A DNA stretch of 64,000 nucleotides. Source: Medicago truncatula. Lineage: Eukaryota > Streptophyta > Magnoliopsida > Fabales > Fabaceae. Both the position numbers and the translations under genes were made by a program. The first letter of the stretch is position 1. Each line of letters opens with the position of its first letter. Location: contig NC_053042.1 of the NCBI RefSeq assembly GCF_003473485.1, positions 49,129,762 through 49,193,761 of the forward strand, in the 5' to 3' direction. Below, one piece after another: positions 42,876 through 54,110 of this stretch. The notes beneath the pieces were generated by a model. That model was not told the DNA's origin and did not search any database. It worked only from the letters and a program-made list of their open reading frames with translations.

Positions 42876-43837
42876 TCTTCTGCTTTTTACGAAAAACAAA
42901 AAGGTGAAAATGGGTCTTGCCTAGTCTTTCCGGTATTTATATACAGTATTTTTAGTGTTAATTTTTTTTTTTTAATCTTCCCATCCTCATGCCGTCTTTT
43001 TAGACAGTGTTAATTTGTTTTTCTTAATCACAAAGAAAGAACGAACATAATCGGAAGTTGTGTTAATTTGTTTTTCTTAATCACAAAGAAAGAACATAAT
43101 CTGAAGTTTTATCTAAAAGTAAATAAAGTTGAGTCATTGAATTTGGGTTTTTTTTTTTTTTTTTTACAAAGAATTTGGAACTCGTTAACACTCGAGCTCA
43201 ATTACATTCATAAATATTTTTTATTTTTTAATCAAAGGTTAAATATGTCTTTTTCTCTATAAAAATATATACAATCCTCGCATATATTTATTTATTTATT
43301 TTTTAACCAAATGGATCGCCTACGTGTAATTGTCGAGATTAATCTTCTCTTTAAAGTATTTGAGATCAATTTAATTAAGAGATTCACATATCTCGACAAA
43401 TGTTTTTGTATATGTACAACTCAAAGATTGAACTCTGATTCAAATGGTTAAGAGACTCTGATCTTTTAAGTAAATGGTCAAAGATATGATATCTAACTCC
43501 TGCGTAAAGAAAAACATTTTTTGAAATACCAAGATGAAGATGAGTTGCAACTAAATGACGGTTAAACCTTTATATTTACGAGCAAAAAGACGATCACTCA
43601 CCACATGCCCGTCTTTTCGCTTTTTTTATTGCGTTAACCACTTGTAGATTATCAACCATATTTTATAGAAATCAAACCATATTTTATATATATATATACA
43701 TATATATCAAAACTATAAACTATATAATGGACGTAATTGAATAACAGTGTAAATTTATATATTACTTCAGTACTCCTCGATTAAACTAAAAAAAAGACTA
43801 ATTACTATGAAGATATAATATATGTTTCTTTTATATG
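42876..43837. other. Promoter side of PP2-B and spacer
   Basis: Contains a near-duplicate of TTGTTTTTCTTAATCACAAA at about 43015 and 43067 (about 52-bp tandem duplication). The rest is AT-rich. No gene was seen. Confidence 0.55.
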
Positions 43838-43988
43838 AATATCCAACACATTTTAGCATGTAGATATGCCCACAAGATTTATTTTTTCTCTTCTTCCTAA
43901 ACACCAGAATAAAAACATTTGAAAACACGAAAATAATACCATGTCATAGAATTTCCCACTATTGATTAAAATAGAAGTGCATGGTACA

Positions 43989-44025
<37 letters not shown>

Positions 44026-45392
44026 GATGTATCACATGAGAATGACTTGTTATATGAGAATGGTGAGAATGAATATGAGTCATTAGATTAAAATTGAATG
44101 GTTGAGATTAAACCTCACTTAATGTACCATTGTCATGTGCCATTTTCATTCCTTCACGTTCGTCATCTCTTTCTCAGCCACATCTCTCCACACTCAATCA
44201 ACATTTCTCCCACCATCAGAGTTCCTTTCTCTCTCACCGTCGTTGTTCTCTTTACACTATCGGAGTTCCTTTCTTTTTCTTTTTTTCTTTTTCTTTTGCG
44301 GCCATCTTTATTCCGGCAACCACATCTCTCAGGTGAAGTTTACTGGTTCCGACGAGAACAACGACACCGGAAAACCTGACGGCGGCGACGGGGACGCCGA
44401 TGGAGAGGAAGAACACGAATTCAATTAGCTTTGAAGGAATTAATAACAGTTCCATTAGAGAAGCTTTTCCATTGACGAATTGATTTGAGAAGAAGAACAG
44501 TGGTGGATAAATTGAGGAGAGAAAACAAATTTAAAGGAATCGATTCCCTGCAAGAAACTCATCACTTTGTTTTTTATTGTTTTCCAACCACAAATTGAAG
44601 GTGAATTAAGTATTTTTTTAAGATCTGTTTGTTTTTCATCTCACGCAAGCCAACAATGGTGGAATTGGAAATACTGGTGGGATGAATTGTAAAGAATTGA
44701 GAAACAATGAATATGTACTTGAATATTCTAAAGAAATGCATCACACACTTTATCATAATTTTAATTGTTGTTCCGTTGCAATTTTTCTGTGTTTGTGTTT
44801 GATGGAAGAGGATTCGATAGTTGATTGTGGGGAGAGAGAAAGTCTAATGAGAATGTGATGATACATGATAATGGTACATTAAGTGAGGTTTAATCTCAAC
44901 CATTCCTTTTTAATCTAATGACTCATATTCATTCTCATCATTCTTATATAACAATGACATTCTCATGTGATACATCCTCTATATATATATCAATACTTTT
45001 TTTTTTTAATTTGATCTCATAATCACAGCCTTACAACACTAGCATATAGTATTGTCAAAACAAAATAAACTAGCATATAGTATTCCACACCAATACAAAC
45101 TTATACATTTTACATATAATCATGAACAAACTGTCTAAGTAGTACGTGTTTGTTGTGGCGGTGGAAATAGAAAAAAACGCCGTTTGCACAAAAGCTATAA
45201 ATGTTAGCTTCTTTATTTTCACTTTCAAAATGCCTCGGGATGCGGAAAATGCTAATACACCGCTGTACCAAACAGGTTAGTAACAAGTAACAGAATCACT
45301 TTACTAAAAAGAAAAACAAAAAGTAACAGAATAACTTCAAAAAATTATTATTTATAGAGAAATTTATTCTGGTAACTTGATCTTCAATTGAA
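43838..45392. repeat. Duplicate of the LTI65 3' flank, split by a TIR element
   Basis: 43838-44000 and 44990-45392 match 57909-58289 in order (TTTAGCATGTAGATATGC, CACGAAAATAA, ACTATTGATTAAAAT, then CACTAGCATATAGTATTG). The interruption is the element at 44023-44979. Confidence 0.8.
44023..44979. mobile_element. MULE-like TIR element (957 bp)
   Basis: About 115-bp inverted ends start GAGGATGTATCACATGAGAA and end TTCTCATGTGATACATCCTC. It sits in a TA microsatellite, so a 9-bp target duplication is compatible but not provable. The paralogous site at about 58060-58070 (CAATCATATATCAATAC) is empty. Interior frames of up to 97 codons have no domain. Confidence 0.85.
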
Positions 45393-46037
45393 TTACTCAT
45401 GTATCCTTCCTTCATCCACACCTATGCCAGCTTCAGCTTGTTCCACTTCTGCAACAGAGTCTTTATTCTTTGATAAGTCTTCACCAATTCCTACACCTAT
45501 AAGGATAACAACAGCATCAAAATTAGAATCATATCATATATATTATGTAACACAAACATTATGCAAAATGTACTAGAGAAAAAGAATTACCCTGTTGTGA
45601 TTGATTCTCCTCAGGTTTAGCAAACCAAGATCCATAATAATTCTTAACCCTGTCAACCATGCCTTTTCTTGGACTAGTCACATTGCTCTCTTCAAAAACT
45701 TTCTTTGACTTCTCATCCTCACTAGCCAATATTCCATCCTCTTTTGTCAATGGCTCGTCTTTCCCTTCATGTAAAGCTTCTAAAATCACCTAAGAAAGTG
45801 CCTTATCTTCTTCACTAGGCCTTAGCTTCTCAGCCAAATAGTCTTTCACAGTAGCCCCTTTATCTCGATTTTTTGTTTCAGTTCCCTCATTACTAGCTCA
45901 TTATTGAGCTTAGAAGTTCCATTATTATTGAGCTTAGAAGTTTCATAATTGTCAAGTGGGAGAGTTTTAACAGCTATTGTTGCAGAAGTGATTACATCAA
46001 CTCCATCTTTGTAACTTTTGTGTTTCGATTGTATCTC
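45393..46037 (-). pseudogene. Broken LTI65-like gene, 3' part
   Basis: The last exon (45393-45496) gives GVGIGEDLSKNKDSVAEVEQ through DEGRIHE. The preceding exon (from 45591) gives GMVDRVKNYYGSWFAKPEEN, as in the intact gene at 58 kb. A TAG stop replaces the glutamate of ALSEV at about 45791, and a frameshift near 45890 turns NEGTETK into a different frame. Upstream, homology ends at about 46037, where a copia gag fragment begins. Only the C-terminal third remains. Confidence 0.85.
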
Positions 46038-46039
46038 CA

Positions 46040-46467
46040 CTACTTCATGTGAAAAAGCTCATACTCTTGTGTCAAGATATTGATTGACATACTCTTGCAA
46101 GGTATCCCGCACCGCCTTTGCAAATTTATAGTGGGATACACGGTAATGTTTATCGAATCCAAGAGCAGAGATGAGAATGTAGCATGCCTTCCAGTCATTC
46201 TATACTGTCTCAGCCTCAACATCTGTCTATTATCCTCTGATTTATCTAGGTCAATCCTCTCATTTTCTACAATCAGCATAAAAGACCCATTTTTGACGGA
46301 TTGCCAAACTTCCATATAATAAACCATGTGATATGAACTCTCATAATTTTTCCAATACATATAATTCTCACCAGCGAAAACTAGAGTTCTATTGCAACCC
46401 CCATTCGAATTCGAGCTTTTGAGCTGTTTAAAGCTCTTAGTCAAAAGACCAGGTGATCTGATATCAC
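46040..46467 (-). pseudogene. Copia-type retroelement start: primer-binding site and gag fragment
   Basis: On the minus strand TGATATCAGATCACCTGG (46466-46449) resembles the initiator-Met tRNA primer site (TGGTATCAGAGC type). It is followed at about the right distance by a UBN2/gag-like frame: TLVFAGENYMYWKNYESSYH, then YMEVWQSVKNGSF. The frame starts with a non-ATG codon and is truncated at 46040 by the LTI65 relic. No pol region is present. Confidence 0.6.
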
Positions 46468-47250
46468 TTGTTGGAAAGTATGGATTGTATCTAGAGGTAG
46501 GGGGGGGGGTGAATAGATACCCCCTTATATTTCAAGGTCAAAGATATTAGTTAAAATTATAAGTAAATAAATTATTCATCAAAAAGTCATTATTTTGATT
46601 CAAATGTATTAAAACGCACCCAAAGAGCCCTAGAGATGGTAAGGGGTCCTTTCCAAATTAATCAGAGATCTTGAGCTCAAATTCAACCTTACTTGATCTA
46701 CACTTTTACAAAATAGGTGTTGTTGACGTCAAAACTAGAGGGGAGAGAAGACATATTGCACGTGCCTCACTTTGAGGTTTATTTTATTGGACAAGTGTGA
46801 TATTATGAGTCACTTGATTCCATGGATTTCACAACTATGATTTGTTGCTAGTCTTATGACTTACACATGATATAACCGGATCATGACTCATAAACAATAT
46901 CCTCAAGGCATTCTTTAGTATTTCTTTAATTATAATTAGCAATGTAACTTATTATGTTATTCATGTATATACTTTACGAAGAAACAGTTTAAACAAGAGT
47001 ATGTTACATACTGAAACTTTACGAATATACTTTAAGAAGAGACAGTTTAAACAAGAGTATATTAAATACTAAAACTTTACGAAGAGAACATTTAAACAAG
47101 AGTATGTTACATACTGAAAAGTTGGAACTTCAAATCTTCAAGCACTATTCTACCATCCAAGACACAAGACCCATGACATAGTTCACTGAAAGTTGCTTAA
47201 TTGTCTACCTTAGGCCTAACTTCTATTCCTTCAAGAAAGAAATTCCCGTC
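46468..47250. repeat. PP2-B downstream flank with retroelement sequence, copy 2
   Basis: Homologous to 40168-41097, shorter by internal deletions, with a GGGGGGGG run at 46501-46509. Contains a local triplication of an AACTTTACGAAGA(G/A)-AGTTTAAACAAGAGTAT block at about 46970-47110. Confidence 0.7.
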
Positions 47251-47982
47251 TCACCAGCCTTTATTTTCGATAACACTCATATGGACTTCTTCATTTTCAA
47301 GGCCTGAATTGAAGAACTCTCCCATCTCAATCTCCCACCACCTACCACTTCTCCAACTAGGCCGCGGCAATCCTACTACTTTGTTATCTGATCTTATCAA
47401 ACAATTGCAAAATCCTCTTTCTCTGATGTATATGAATTCTGCATTTGGATCCAAACAAACAATTTTAGTGCTACTATGGCCACCTTTGACACCGACAGAT
47501 AAATCCACAGGAAGGTTCTCAAACCCATAGGAATCAATCATTTTGAACACAAGATAAGCTGCATATTGAGTATTTGGGGACAAGGCAAGATTGTTAATCA
47601 TCCCACGAATTTCGAGCCACCACACAAGACAAAGTTTAGCAACTTCGGGGAACCTGTCCAACACAAAAGTTGTCGAGATAAGATACAAGAATTGAGAGAA
47701 AAAGAAAGTTTAAAAGGATTCATAACATCAAAAATGGAATATTTATACATGTGTAGATACACTAACAATGCAAGCTCATCATCTAATATTTCAAAGTTGA
47801 ATCGAAGTTTCCAACTTTCAAAAGAGTACTAACAGCAAAATATTTTTACCAAAAACACTTTGAAACAGCTCAACTAATAAAAACATCAATTTATCATATA
47901 TGGCACCAATGATAGCTAAATTATTTCCAAGTGAAATCGATTATGAAAAACTTCTCATTCAACAAGTTATATTGTTTGTTAT

Positions 47983-49138
47983 TGATAAATAATTAGCAAG
48001 TGTACTAATTTAAATCGAGTAATAAAATAATTCATTTCCCCAAGGACTGTTTTAATCTCTACTTAACAAGAAACATTAACATTAAGATGTAAATAGATTT
48101 GGGGTTGCCGTAGGCAAAATTGGTTTTGTGTGCAATTGTGATTAAAATGACGAAAGTAACGTTGGTTTTTGAAATAATTAAGAGAGATGACTAGGTCATT
48201 CGATTCATTCTGCACTTCACTCACTAGTAACATGTTTCTGATGTCTACGAATGTCACAAAGTAAACGACGAATTAACACATTAACTTAGGTCAATCCCTT
48301 GATCCTAAGTCCGCTTATCTAATCATAATTCCCTAATTCCTTAGGTGAACCTATAATCGTCAAAGGATATTAAGTCCGTTAATTCAATTATCACAACCTA
48401 ACAACGCTCCATCCCTAGATTGTCCGTTAGATTGAACAGCATAAATATATCCGAGTTACAACCTACGGTCAATAGTCATATAATCTCTTGAATCAATTAT
48501 ATTGGGTCAGAATCATAAAAGCATTAAGAACAAGATATACTGAATAAACTAGATTGACATTCATAAACGTAAGAGTTTCAGGTTACATCCACATGAGGTT
48601 AGTACAGAATCATCTCTTGACCTAATCACAAAGGATCTAGCTACTCATGGCTAAAGCATAAATAACTAATAATAAAGAAGAATTCATTACATGAAATTGA
48701 TAACCGGCTATGAGTTTTGATAGTCTCCCACCTTTTGCTCAGTGATCCAGCTCCAAAAGTATGATTTTCTCTCCAAAAATTCGAACCCTTGCCTCAGAAA
48801 ACAACTTGGCTTTTATAATGAAAATTTTGGATTCGCCAAAACGTAGCCCGATGCAGAAAATCGAAGCACGATTGCTCATTAATCTTCAAAACTTGGTCTG
48901 ACGCTCCTCAAAATCGGAGCACGATGGGTTTCCATCGTAGCCCGATATTTTACGTAGCAAAAGCTTCCAAACTTGACCAAAAATTGGACTACAATGCAAG
49001 AAATCAGAGCACAATTTCCTGCTTCCTTCAAGTATCAAATTTGTTCTTTTGTAGCTTCAAACTTATGCAAAAACACCTGAACTCAACTAGAATTACATAA
49101 AAACTGAGATAAAAATACTGTATGACCTAGTGTCATCA
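47983..49138. mobile_element. Solo LTR (1156 bp) in the intron of the PP2-B pseudogene
   Basis: Ends TGATAAATAATTAGCAAG...TAGTGTCATCA fit TG...CA, and the perfect duplication GTTAT flanks it (47978-47982, 49139-49143). No internal region remains. Orientation is uncertain. Repeated words such as GTAGCCCGAT and GAGCACGAT lie at 48840-49010. Confidence 0.85.
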
Positions 49139-50457
49139 GTTATCTATGAAAAGAGTTATCTGACAGTGGACCACATCACTGTTACAGAGGTTCAGATCCA
49201 GGTGTATAGTTTACTTTGGGATTAAATAGTCTAAAAGGAAGCACTATCCAGAAGAAAAAATGAGGAGAAAGTGAGAGAGGCTGAAATGGAAAAAATGAGG
49301 AGAAAGTGAGAAGAAAAGTCAGTTGGTTCCCGGTACAAGAGATAAGGGCTAATGGCATATTCAACCTCTCATTGTTTTTCATCTTGCATAGATGAAAGAT
49401 TCCTTGACGAGGGGAATAGGATCCATCAACAGTATGAACTCAGATATGAAACATTCAATGAAATGGAATGAACAATTCGCCAAGAAATGAGAAAGAACAA
49501 TTTTAAAACATGCAAGAGAGAAGGTAAAGAAACCAATAAAAGTGAGAAAATGAAGGGAAAAAAAATTGGCCAACCTGGAGCTTAAAAAAATCGAGGAACC
49601 AGAAAATGAGGAGAAATGTAAGAGACAAACAGAACACATTAAAAATGTTGAGTGTGACCCGTCAATTTACATATCTAGCATTCATAAAGGTGCAAATAAA
49701 ATGTCAATAAAAGTTAATTAAGTTAATGATGGATGATACTCATATTGGTTGGTTATTACCTAATTATGAAGCACAAACACTCCTCGGATAAGGCGTGTCC
49801 CTATGTCAGACACATGTACCACACCACACCGACATATATACTTACACTAAATTATGTGATTTTCTAAAAATTTAGCTGTGTCCAGTATTGTGTCCCGTGT
49901 CCGTGCTTCATATTACTTATCAGTTAATTAAGTTAATGAACACAATTAAAATAAGACAAATAGAAAAATTAAGATCAAACCTGGAATCAGGCATAGCAAT
50001 CCAGTTCCAGTAGCGGTTGTCATCACCCCAAGTAATGGCGAGAGATCTAGCAGCAAGCATGTAACACTTTTTCCCACTATTTCTATCTAATTGAAAGCTC
50101 TGCATTTTCAATAAACCCAAAAGGCTTATTATTAGCAGGCGAATTATGATCAATAATCACTGAACATCTGATTTAGCCCTACCTAACATGAGAGAACAAT
50201 CAATTATGATTATACCTTTTTGCCATTGTCGATGATGATAGGTTGATCAGATAGAGCAAGATAAAGAGCCTTTTTGGAAGAAGCATTTACAACTGAAGGT
50301 GACTGTGAGACGATAGAGTCGATGTCGGAAGGGAGAAAATGATTCCAGACGGCGTCGGAACTGGCGGCAGAATGGAAAGTCTTGGACACGACAGAGAATC
50401 TACCGGCGTCAACCGGAGTACGAGACACCATGGTGGCAATGCATCCTTCACTAACGG

Positions 50458-51474
50458 GTGTATTGGATTGAGATTTCAAATTTTTGTTTTATAAAAGTCT
50501 GGTACTTAGTCAATCAAGATTTTTAAGGAATGTAACATTCTTGTGGTATTTAATTAGGATTTTTAAGATTTTTTAATGAGTCCAATGAAATTCAGCGGTA
50601 TTCAATTGAGATTTTGCATAACTTAAACTCTACTGATTTTAATGGATTGTTGTGAGTAATGGATTTTTTGAGATTGTTGAGTGTAAAATGTACCTACTAA
50701 CAATCTCACACGTAGCCTTGAGATTTTGTAACACTTTTTCAAATTCATTTTTTTTTTTATTTCTACGTTTCTTCCAAATTCTTTTCTGTTTTATTGTAAC
50801 AATGGCAAGATATATATTTTGTTTGGCAAATTTATTGTCGAAATCATCATGCCTCTAACTTGTACTTTTCTTAACATAACATTTACGTTCATTAAAAAAA
50901 AAAAAGAACGTACTGTATAATCTTATGGTTAATTTATCATCTACTTATATATCAAATTATTATAAAAATCACAACTCTACGTTCATTGGTATTATAATAA
51001 TTTTTCTACTTGCATTTTTCCACCTGTAACATGCATTTTTCAATCAAATTATTATAATCAATAAATTAACATAACTTATTTTTAGGTCTATTTATTTTGA
51101 TATCATATGTCTAGAATTTTTAAGATCAATCAACCTGCTAGTAGTATTATCTAATAGTCTTTTTTTGAAGTAATATTACACTCATTGATTCAATGTTTTT
51201 TTTTTCCGATTGATTTATAACTGTACTTTTGTTTTTGAGATTTTTTTGATCTGTACTGTATCTTTAAATTTATTGACCCTTTTAAAATCTTAAAAATCCT
51301 TTAAAATCTATATCATGAATCCATTAAAATCTTGCAAAGAATCTTGATTGTAAAAAGTCTTTCAAAAAAAAGTCTTTTAAAATCCCACAAAATCAATACA
51401 ATCCAACAAAATCTTCTAAAATCTTCAAGATTTTTTCTATCAAAACAGTCTTTTAAAATCTCAATCCAATACAC
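50458..51474. mobile_element. TIR element (1017 bp) inserted in PP2-B exon 1
   Basis: Inverted ends are GTGTATTGGATTGAGATTT (left) and AAATCTCAATCCAATACAC (right), perfect over 19 bp. Subterminal regions are crowded with AAAATCTTnAAAATC-type motifs in inverted order. The intact paralogue at 42.83-42.87 kb shows the uninterrupted codons. The family is not identified; a hAT- or Harbinger-like MITE is possible. Confidence 0.85.
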
Positions 51475-51797
51475 TTCAAACCCTGTCATTTTTACGGGGT
51501 GTAATGGATCATGACTTTTTTGTGATATTCAATCAAGACTCTTTCCAATTTAAAAAAAGTCTTGTGTTATTCAATCAATATTCTTTGTCATTTAAACAAA
51601 GTGTTGTGGTATTCAATCAAGACTCTTAATCGCTTAAAAAAAGTCTAGTGGTATTCAAAATCATTCAAATTTCGAAAGATTGTTTAATAAATCAGATTTT
51701 GATGGATTTTGTGGGATTTTCTAGTGAAATTTTAGCATGAAAAAGTCTTTCATGAAAACGAAAACATGAGATTTCTTAGGATTGTTTTTTTCTTTTA

Positions 51798-51944
51798 CTC
51801 CCTCCGGTTTTATTTACAAGAGAAAATTGACTTTTTAGATACATTCAATAATGTATTTATCAAGTCAAGAACCTAAACCAAATACATAAATTATTTGATG
51901 TATCTAAAAAGTAAATTATCTCTTGTAAATAGGACCGGAGGGAG
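51798..51944. mobile_element. Stowaway (Tc1/mariner) MITE, 147 bp
   Basis: The canonical end CTCCCTCCGGTTTTATTTAC is matched by GTAAATAGGACCGGAGGGAG at the right. The halves are inverted copies throughout. TA precedes it; the second TA is mutated to AA. Confidence 0.9.
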
Positions 51945-51957
51945 AAATATTTAACTA

Positions 51958-52033
51958 TCTCTCCTTCTCTCTCTTTTCCTCCAATCTCTCTATCTATCTA
52001 TCTATCCTTTCCTCTCTTCCTCTCTCTCACTAA
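51958..52033. repeat. CT-rich tract with (CTAT)n microsatellite
   Basis: CTCTCCTTCTCTCTC followed by CTATCTATCTATCTATC and more CT-rich sequence. Confidence 0.9.
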
Positions 52034-52284
52034 CTCTCCCCTAAAAAATAAAGTAAAATAAATAAACAGTCTTTTTTGAGATTTTGTGAAAGAGAGTGTG
52101 TTATGATATTTTTTTTCAGTTATTTCTTAAAATTCATAAAATCTGTTGAAATCTCTTTAAATCCAGAAAATCATTTCAAATCCTTTAAAATCTTATGAAT
52201 TAAATCCATTGAAATCCTTAATAGTATTTTAAAATCATCAAAGTCATAAAAATCTTACATGATCTTTTAAAATCATCAAGACTT

Positions 52285-52480
52285 AAACCAAGTTGCTTGG
52301 GCTCTAGTGGCGAGGAACTCTTCCAATGACGTACCCGGAGAATACCGGGTTCGATTTCTAAGGGGAACAACGCTTGGCCAGTGCACATGCCTCTACGCAC
52401 TTGCCTCTACGCACTTGCCGGATTAGTCGCCCACCAATGATGGGTCGGAAACCGGTGCGAAAGTTTTTTAATATAAGTTT
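52285..52480 (+). mobile_element. tRNA-derived SINE with internal 14-bp duplication
   Basis: A-box-like GGGCTCTAGTGGCGAGG and B-box ACCGGGTTCGATTTC lie at about 50-bp spacing, with a body ending GGAAACCGGTGCGAAAG and a T-rich tail. The word GCCTCTACGCACTT is repeated twice at 52390-52417. Confidence 0.65.
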
Positions 52481-53302
52481 TTTTTAATAGAAATCTTTAT
52501 CTTTATACTAACAATTTAGAGTTTTTAGAAATAGCCTATTCCAAAATTCTTTCCTCTAAAGATGTCCACATCATCATAATCCTACTTGGCATTTGTTCCA
52601 AAAATTTCTCCTAATTTTTAATACAAGCTTAATAATAATTATTATTATTAAAAACCGTTTTTTTATTAATCATTAAATTGTACATAAAATACATAGTTGG
52701 TTACAATCAAATAATTATTAATATAGTAATTATTTCGATTAAAATTTATATGTTACATTAAAAATTTGTATGTTAGAATCAAATGATTATTAATATAATT
52801 ATTATTCAATTAACATTTATATGGTACATTAAAAATTTGGTAGGTTACAAAATTATAATAAATAACTTGAATAAATTATATTTTGAATTTCGGTCGTTAC
52901 ACTATGACAGTAACCTACTAATTAAAAATTTAATTGTAGTAAATAGTTTTTAAGGTTATATGATTAATTTTTATTCGTTACAAAATTATATTACTTAATA
53001 TTAATAAGATATTATTAAATTTCAAATGTTATGAAGTTATTTTTTGTAGGTTGCATGAAATATAATATAATCTTTTAATGCGCATTTTATAATATTAAAT
53101 ATGTTGATAATATTAATTTTAAAACGGCCAAATTAATAATTAATAGATATTAACCGTTATGGTACTATTTTTCTATATAAATAGTAGCGCTTTTGGGTAC
53201 GAGTACACAACAATCACAAAATATAGCTCTTCTTTTTCTGTTCTCTGGTTCTCTGATATCTATTCTAAGTAATTTTTCTAATTTTTTCTATTGCAAAGAA
53301 AA

Positions 53303-54110
53303 ATGTCTACGAAACACTACTTCATCTCTGATGTTTCGCCAAGAAAATAATCGTGGACATTGGTTGTGAGGGTTGTTCGTCTCAAGACTACAAAAATAAA
53401 AAACTACAATTTTCTAAGGTGTTGGTTCTAATGGATCGAAAGGTACTTTTTTCATACCGTTTTTTTTTTTTTTTTTTAAGTATAGTGTTTTAATCTTTGT
53501 TATCTAGGGTGATCGAATAGGTGAGTTTATACAAAGAACATTGATCTACAAGTTCAAGGAGCAGCACTAAGAGGGAATGGTGTTCACGGTTTCCTCATTT
53601 GATTTTGCTTGCAACGGTGGTTCGTATAGACCATCACACAACGAATACAAACTGAATTTTACAATTAACACAAAAGTCAAAATATTTAAATCTTCTTTGG
53701 TCCCTACAAACATGTATTCGTTTACACGGCATATGATGTTTTCAATGATTCTTAGGACATGAAATGTAATTTGAATCATATTTTTAGGTTTTTTCTAGAT
53801 TACCTTTGAAGAATGGTGGGTAATTTACCCACCAACCAATGAAAATGAGCAATTTGTTGGTGGGGTCAAGATAGTTCATGGATACCACTTAAAAATGTGC
53901 TTATGTGGCTAATGTGTATTGGTTGGGGTAAATTACCCACCATTCTTCCATGGGTACCCTAGTTGTCACCATATTTTTATCATCAAACTAATTTCAAACC
54001 CCCATCCATTTCTAACAATATGAAATAAATTATATATTTATGTAGTTGGTGTCTTGACTGGGGTGGATTTTGTTTGTATGAAGACCTCAAATCAATTATA
54101 ATAAAAACCC
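53303..54110 (+). pseudogene. RPA70-like (DUF223/OB-fold) pseudogene in the Helitron
   Basis: Exon 1 from the ATG at 53303 reads MSTKHYFISDVSPRK, then a TAA stop, then SWTLVVRVVRL. The next exon reads DRIGEFIQRTLIYKFKEQ, then GMVFTVSSFDFACNGGSYRP, SHNEYKLNFTINTKVKIF. A later piece near 54050 reads VGVLTGVDF. This is the N-terminal OB region of replication protein A large-subunit-like genes common in plant Helitrons. The premature stop, a frame change and a MITE in an intron make it non-functional. Confidence 0.7.
53797..53963. mobile_element. MITE with long inverted ends inside the RPA-like pseudogene
   Basis: Left GAAGAATGGTGGGTAATTTA and right TAAATTACCCACCATTCTTC are inverted over about 35 bp. 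The outer ends are CTAGATTACC and GGGTACCCTAG. About 167 bp with no coding capacity. Confidence 0.8.

Larger units (their letters stand above)
47251..51491 (-). pseudogene. F-box/PP2-B pseudogene (paralogue of 41098-42875)
   Basis: Exon 1 remnant 50216-50457 (EGCIATMVSRTPVDAGRFSV), exon 2 49981-50099 ([20 protein letters not shown]) and exon 3 47251-47653 (VWWLEIRGMINNLALSPNT). The original start (ATG at 51491, followed by TGACAGGGTTTGAA) is separated from the rest by a 1017-bp element inserted about 16 nt into the coding sequence. The last exon has a one-base gain near 47270, giving IENKGW and a stop about 19 residues early. Intron 2 has grown from about 230 bp to 2.3 kb through a solo LTR. 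Splice sites of exon 2 are still sound. Confidence 0.88.
51496..52275. mobile_element. Second related TIR element (right end obscured)
   Basis: Starts GGGGTGTAATGGATCATGAC immediately upstream of the old PP2-B start codon, similar to the first element's end. The interior has the same AAAATCnTTnAAAATC subterminal style on the right side (52130-52270). A Stowaway MITE and a SINE interrupt or cover its right part. The exact end was not found. Confidence 0.45.

Noticed and set aside
44098-44428. Frames of 93-97 codons inside the TIR element
   Set aside because: They begin within the inverted terminal repeat, are Ser/Phe rich from CT-rich DNA, and have no transposase motif.
50216-50479. An 88-codon frame that seems to give the PP2-B pseudogene a new N-terminus
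   Set aside because: Its first codon in the element is TTG, not ATG; the residues before the F-box are read from the inserted element's inverted end.
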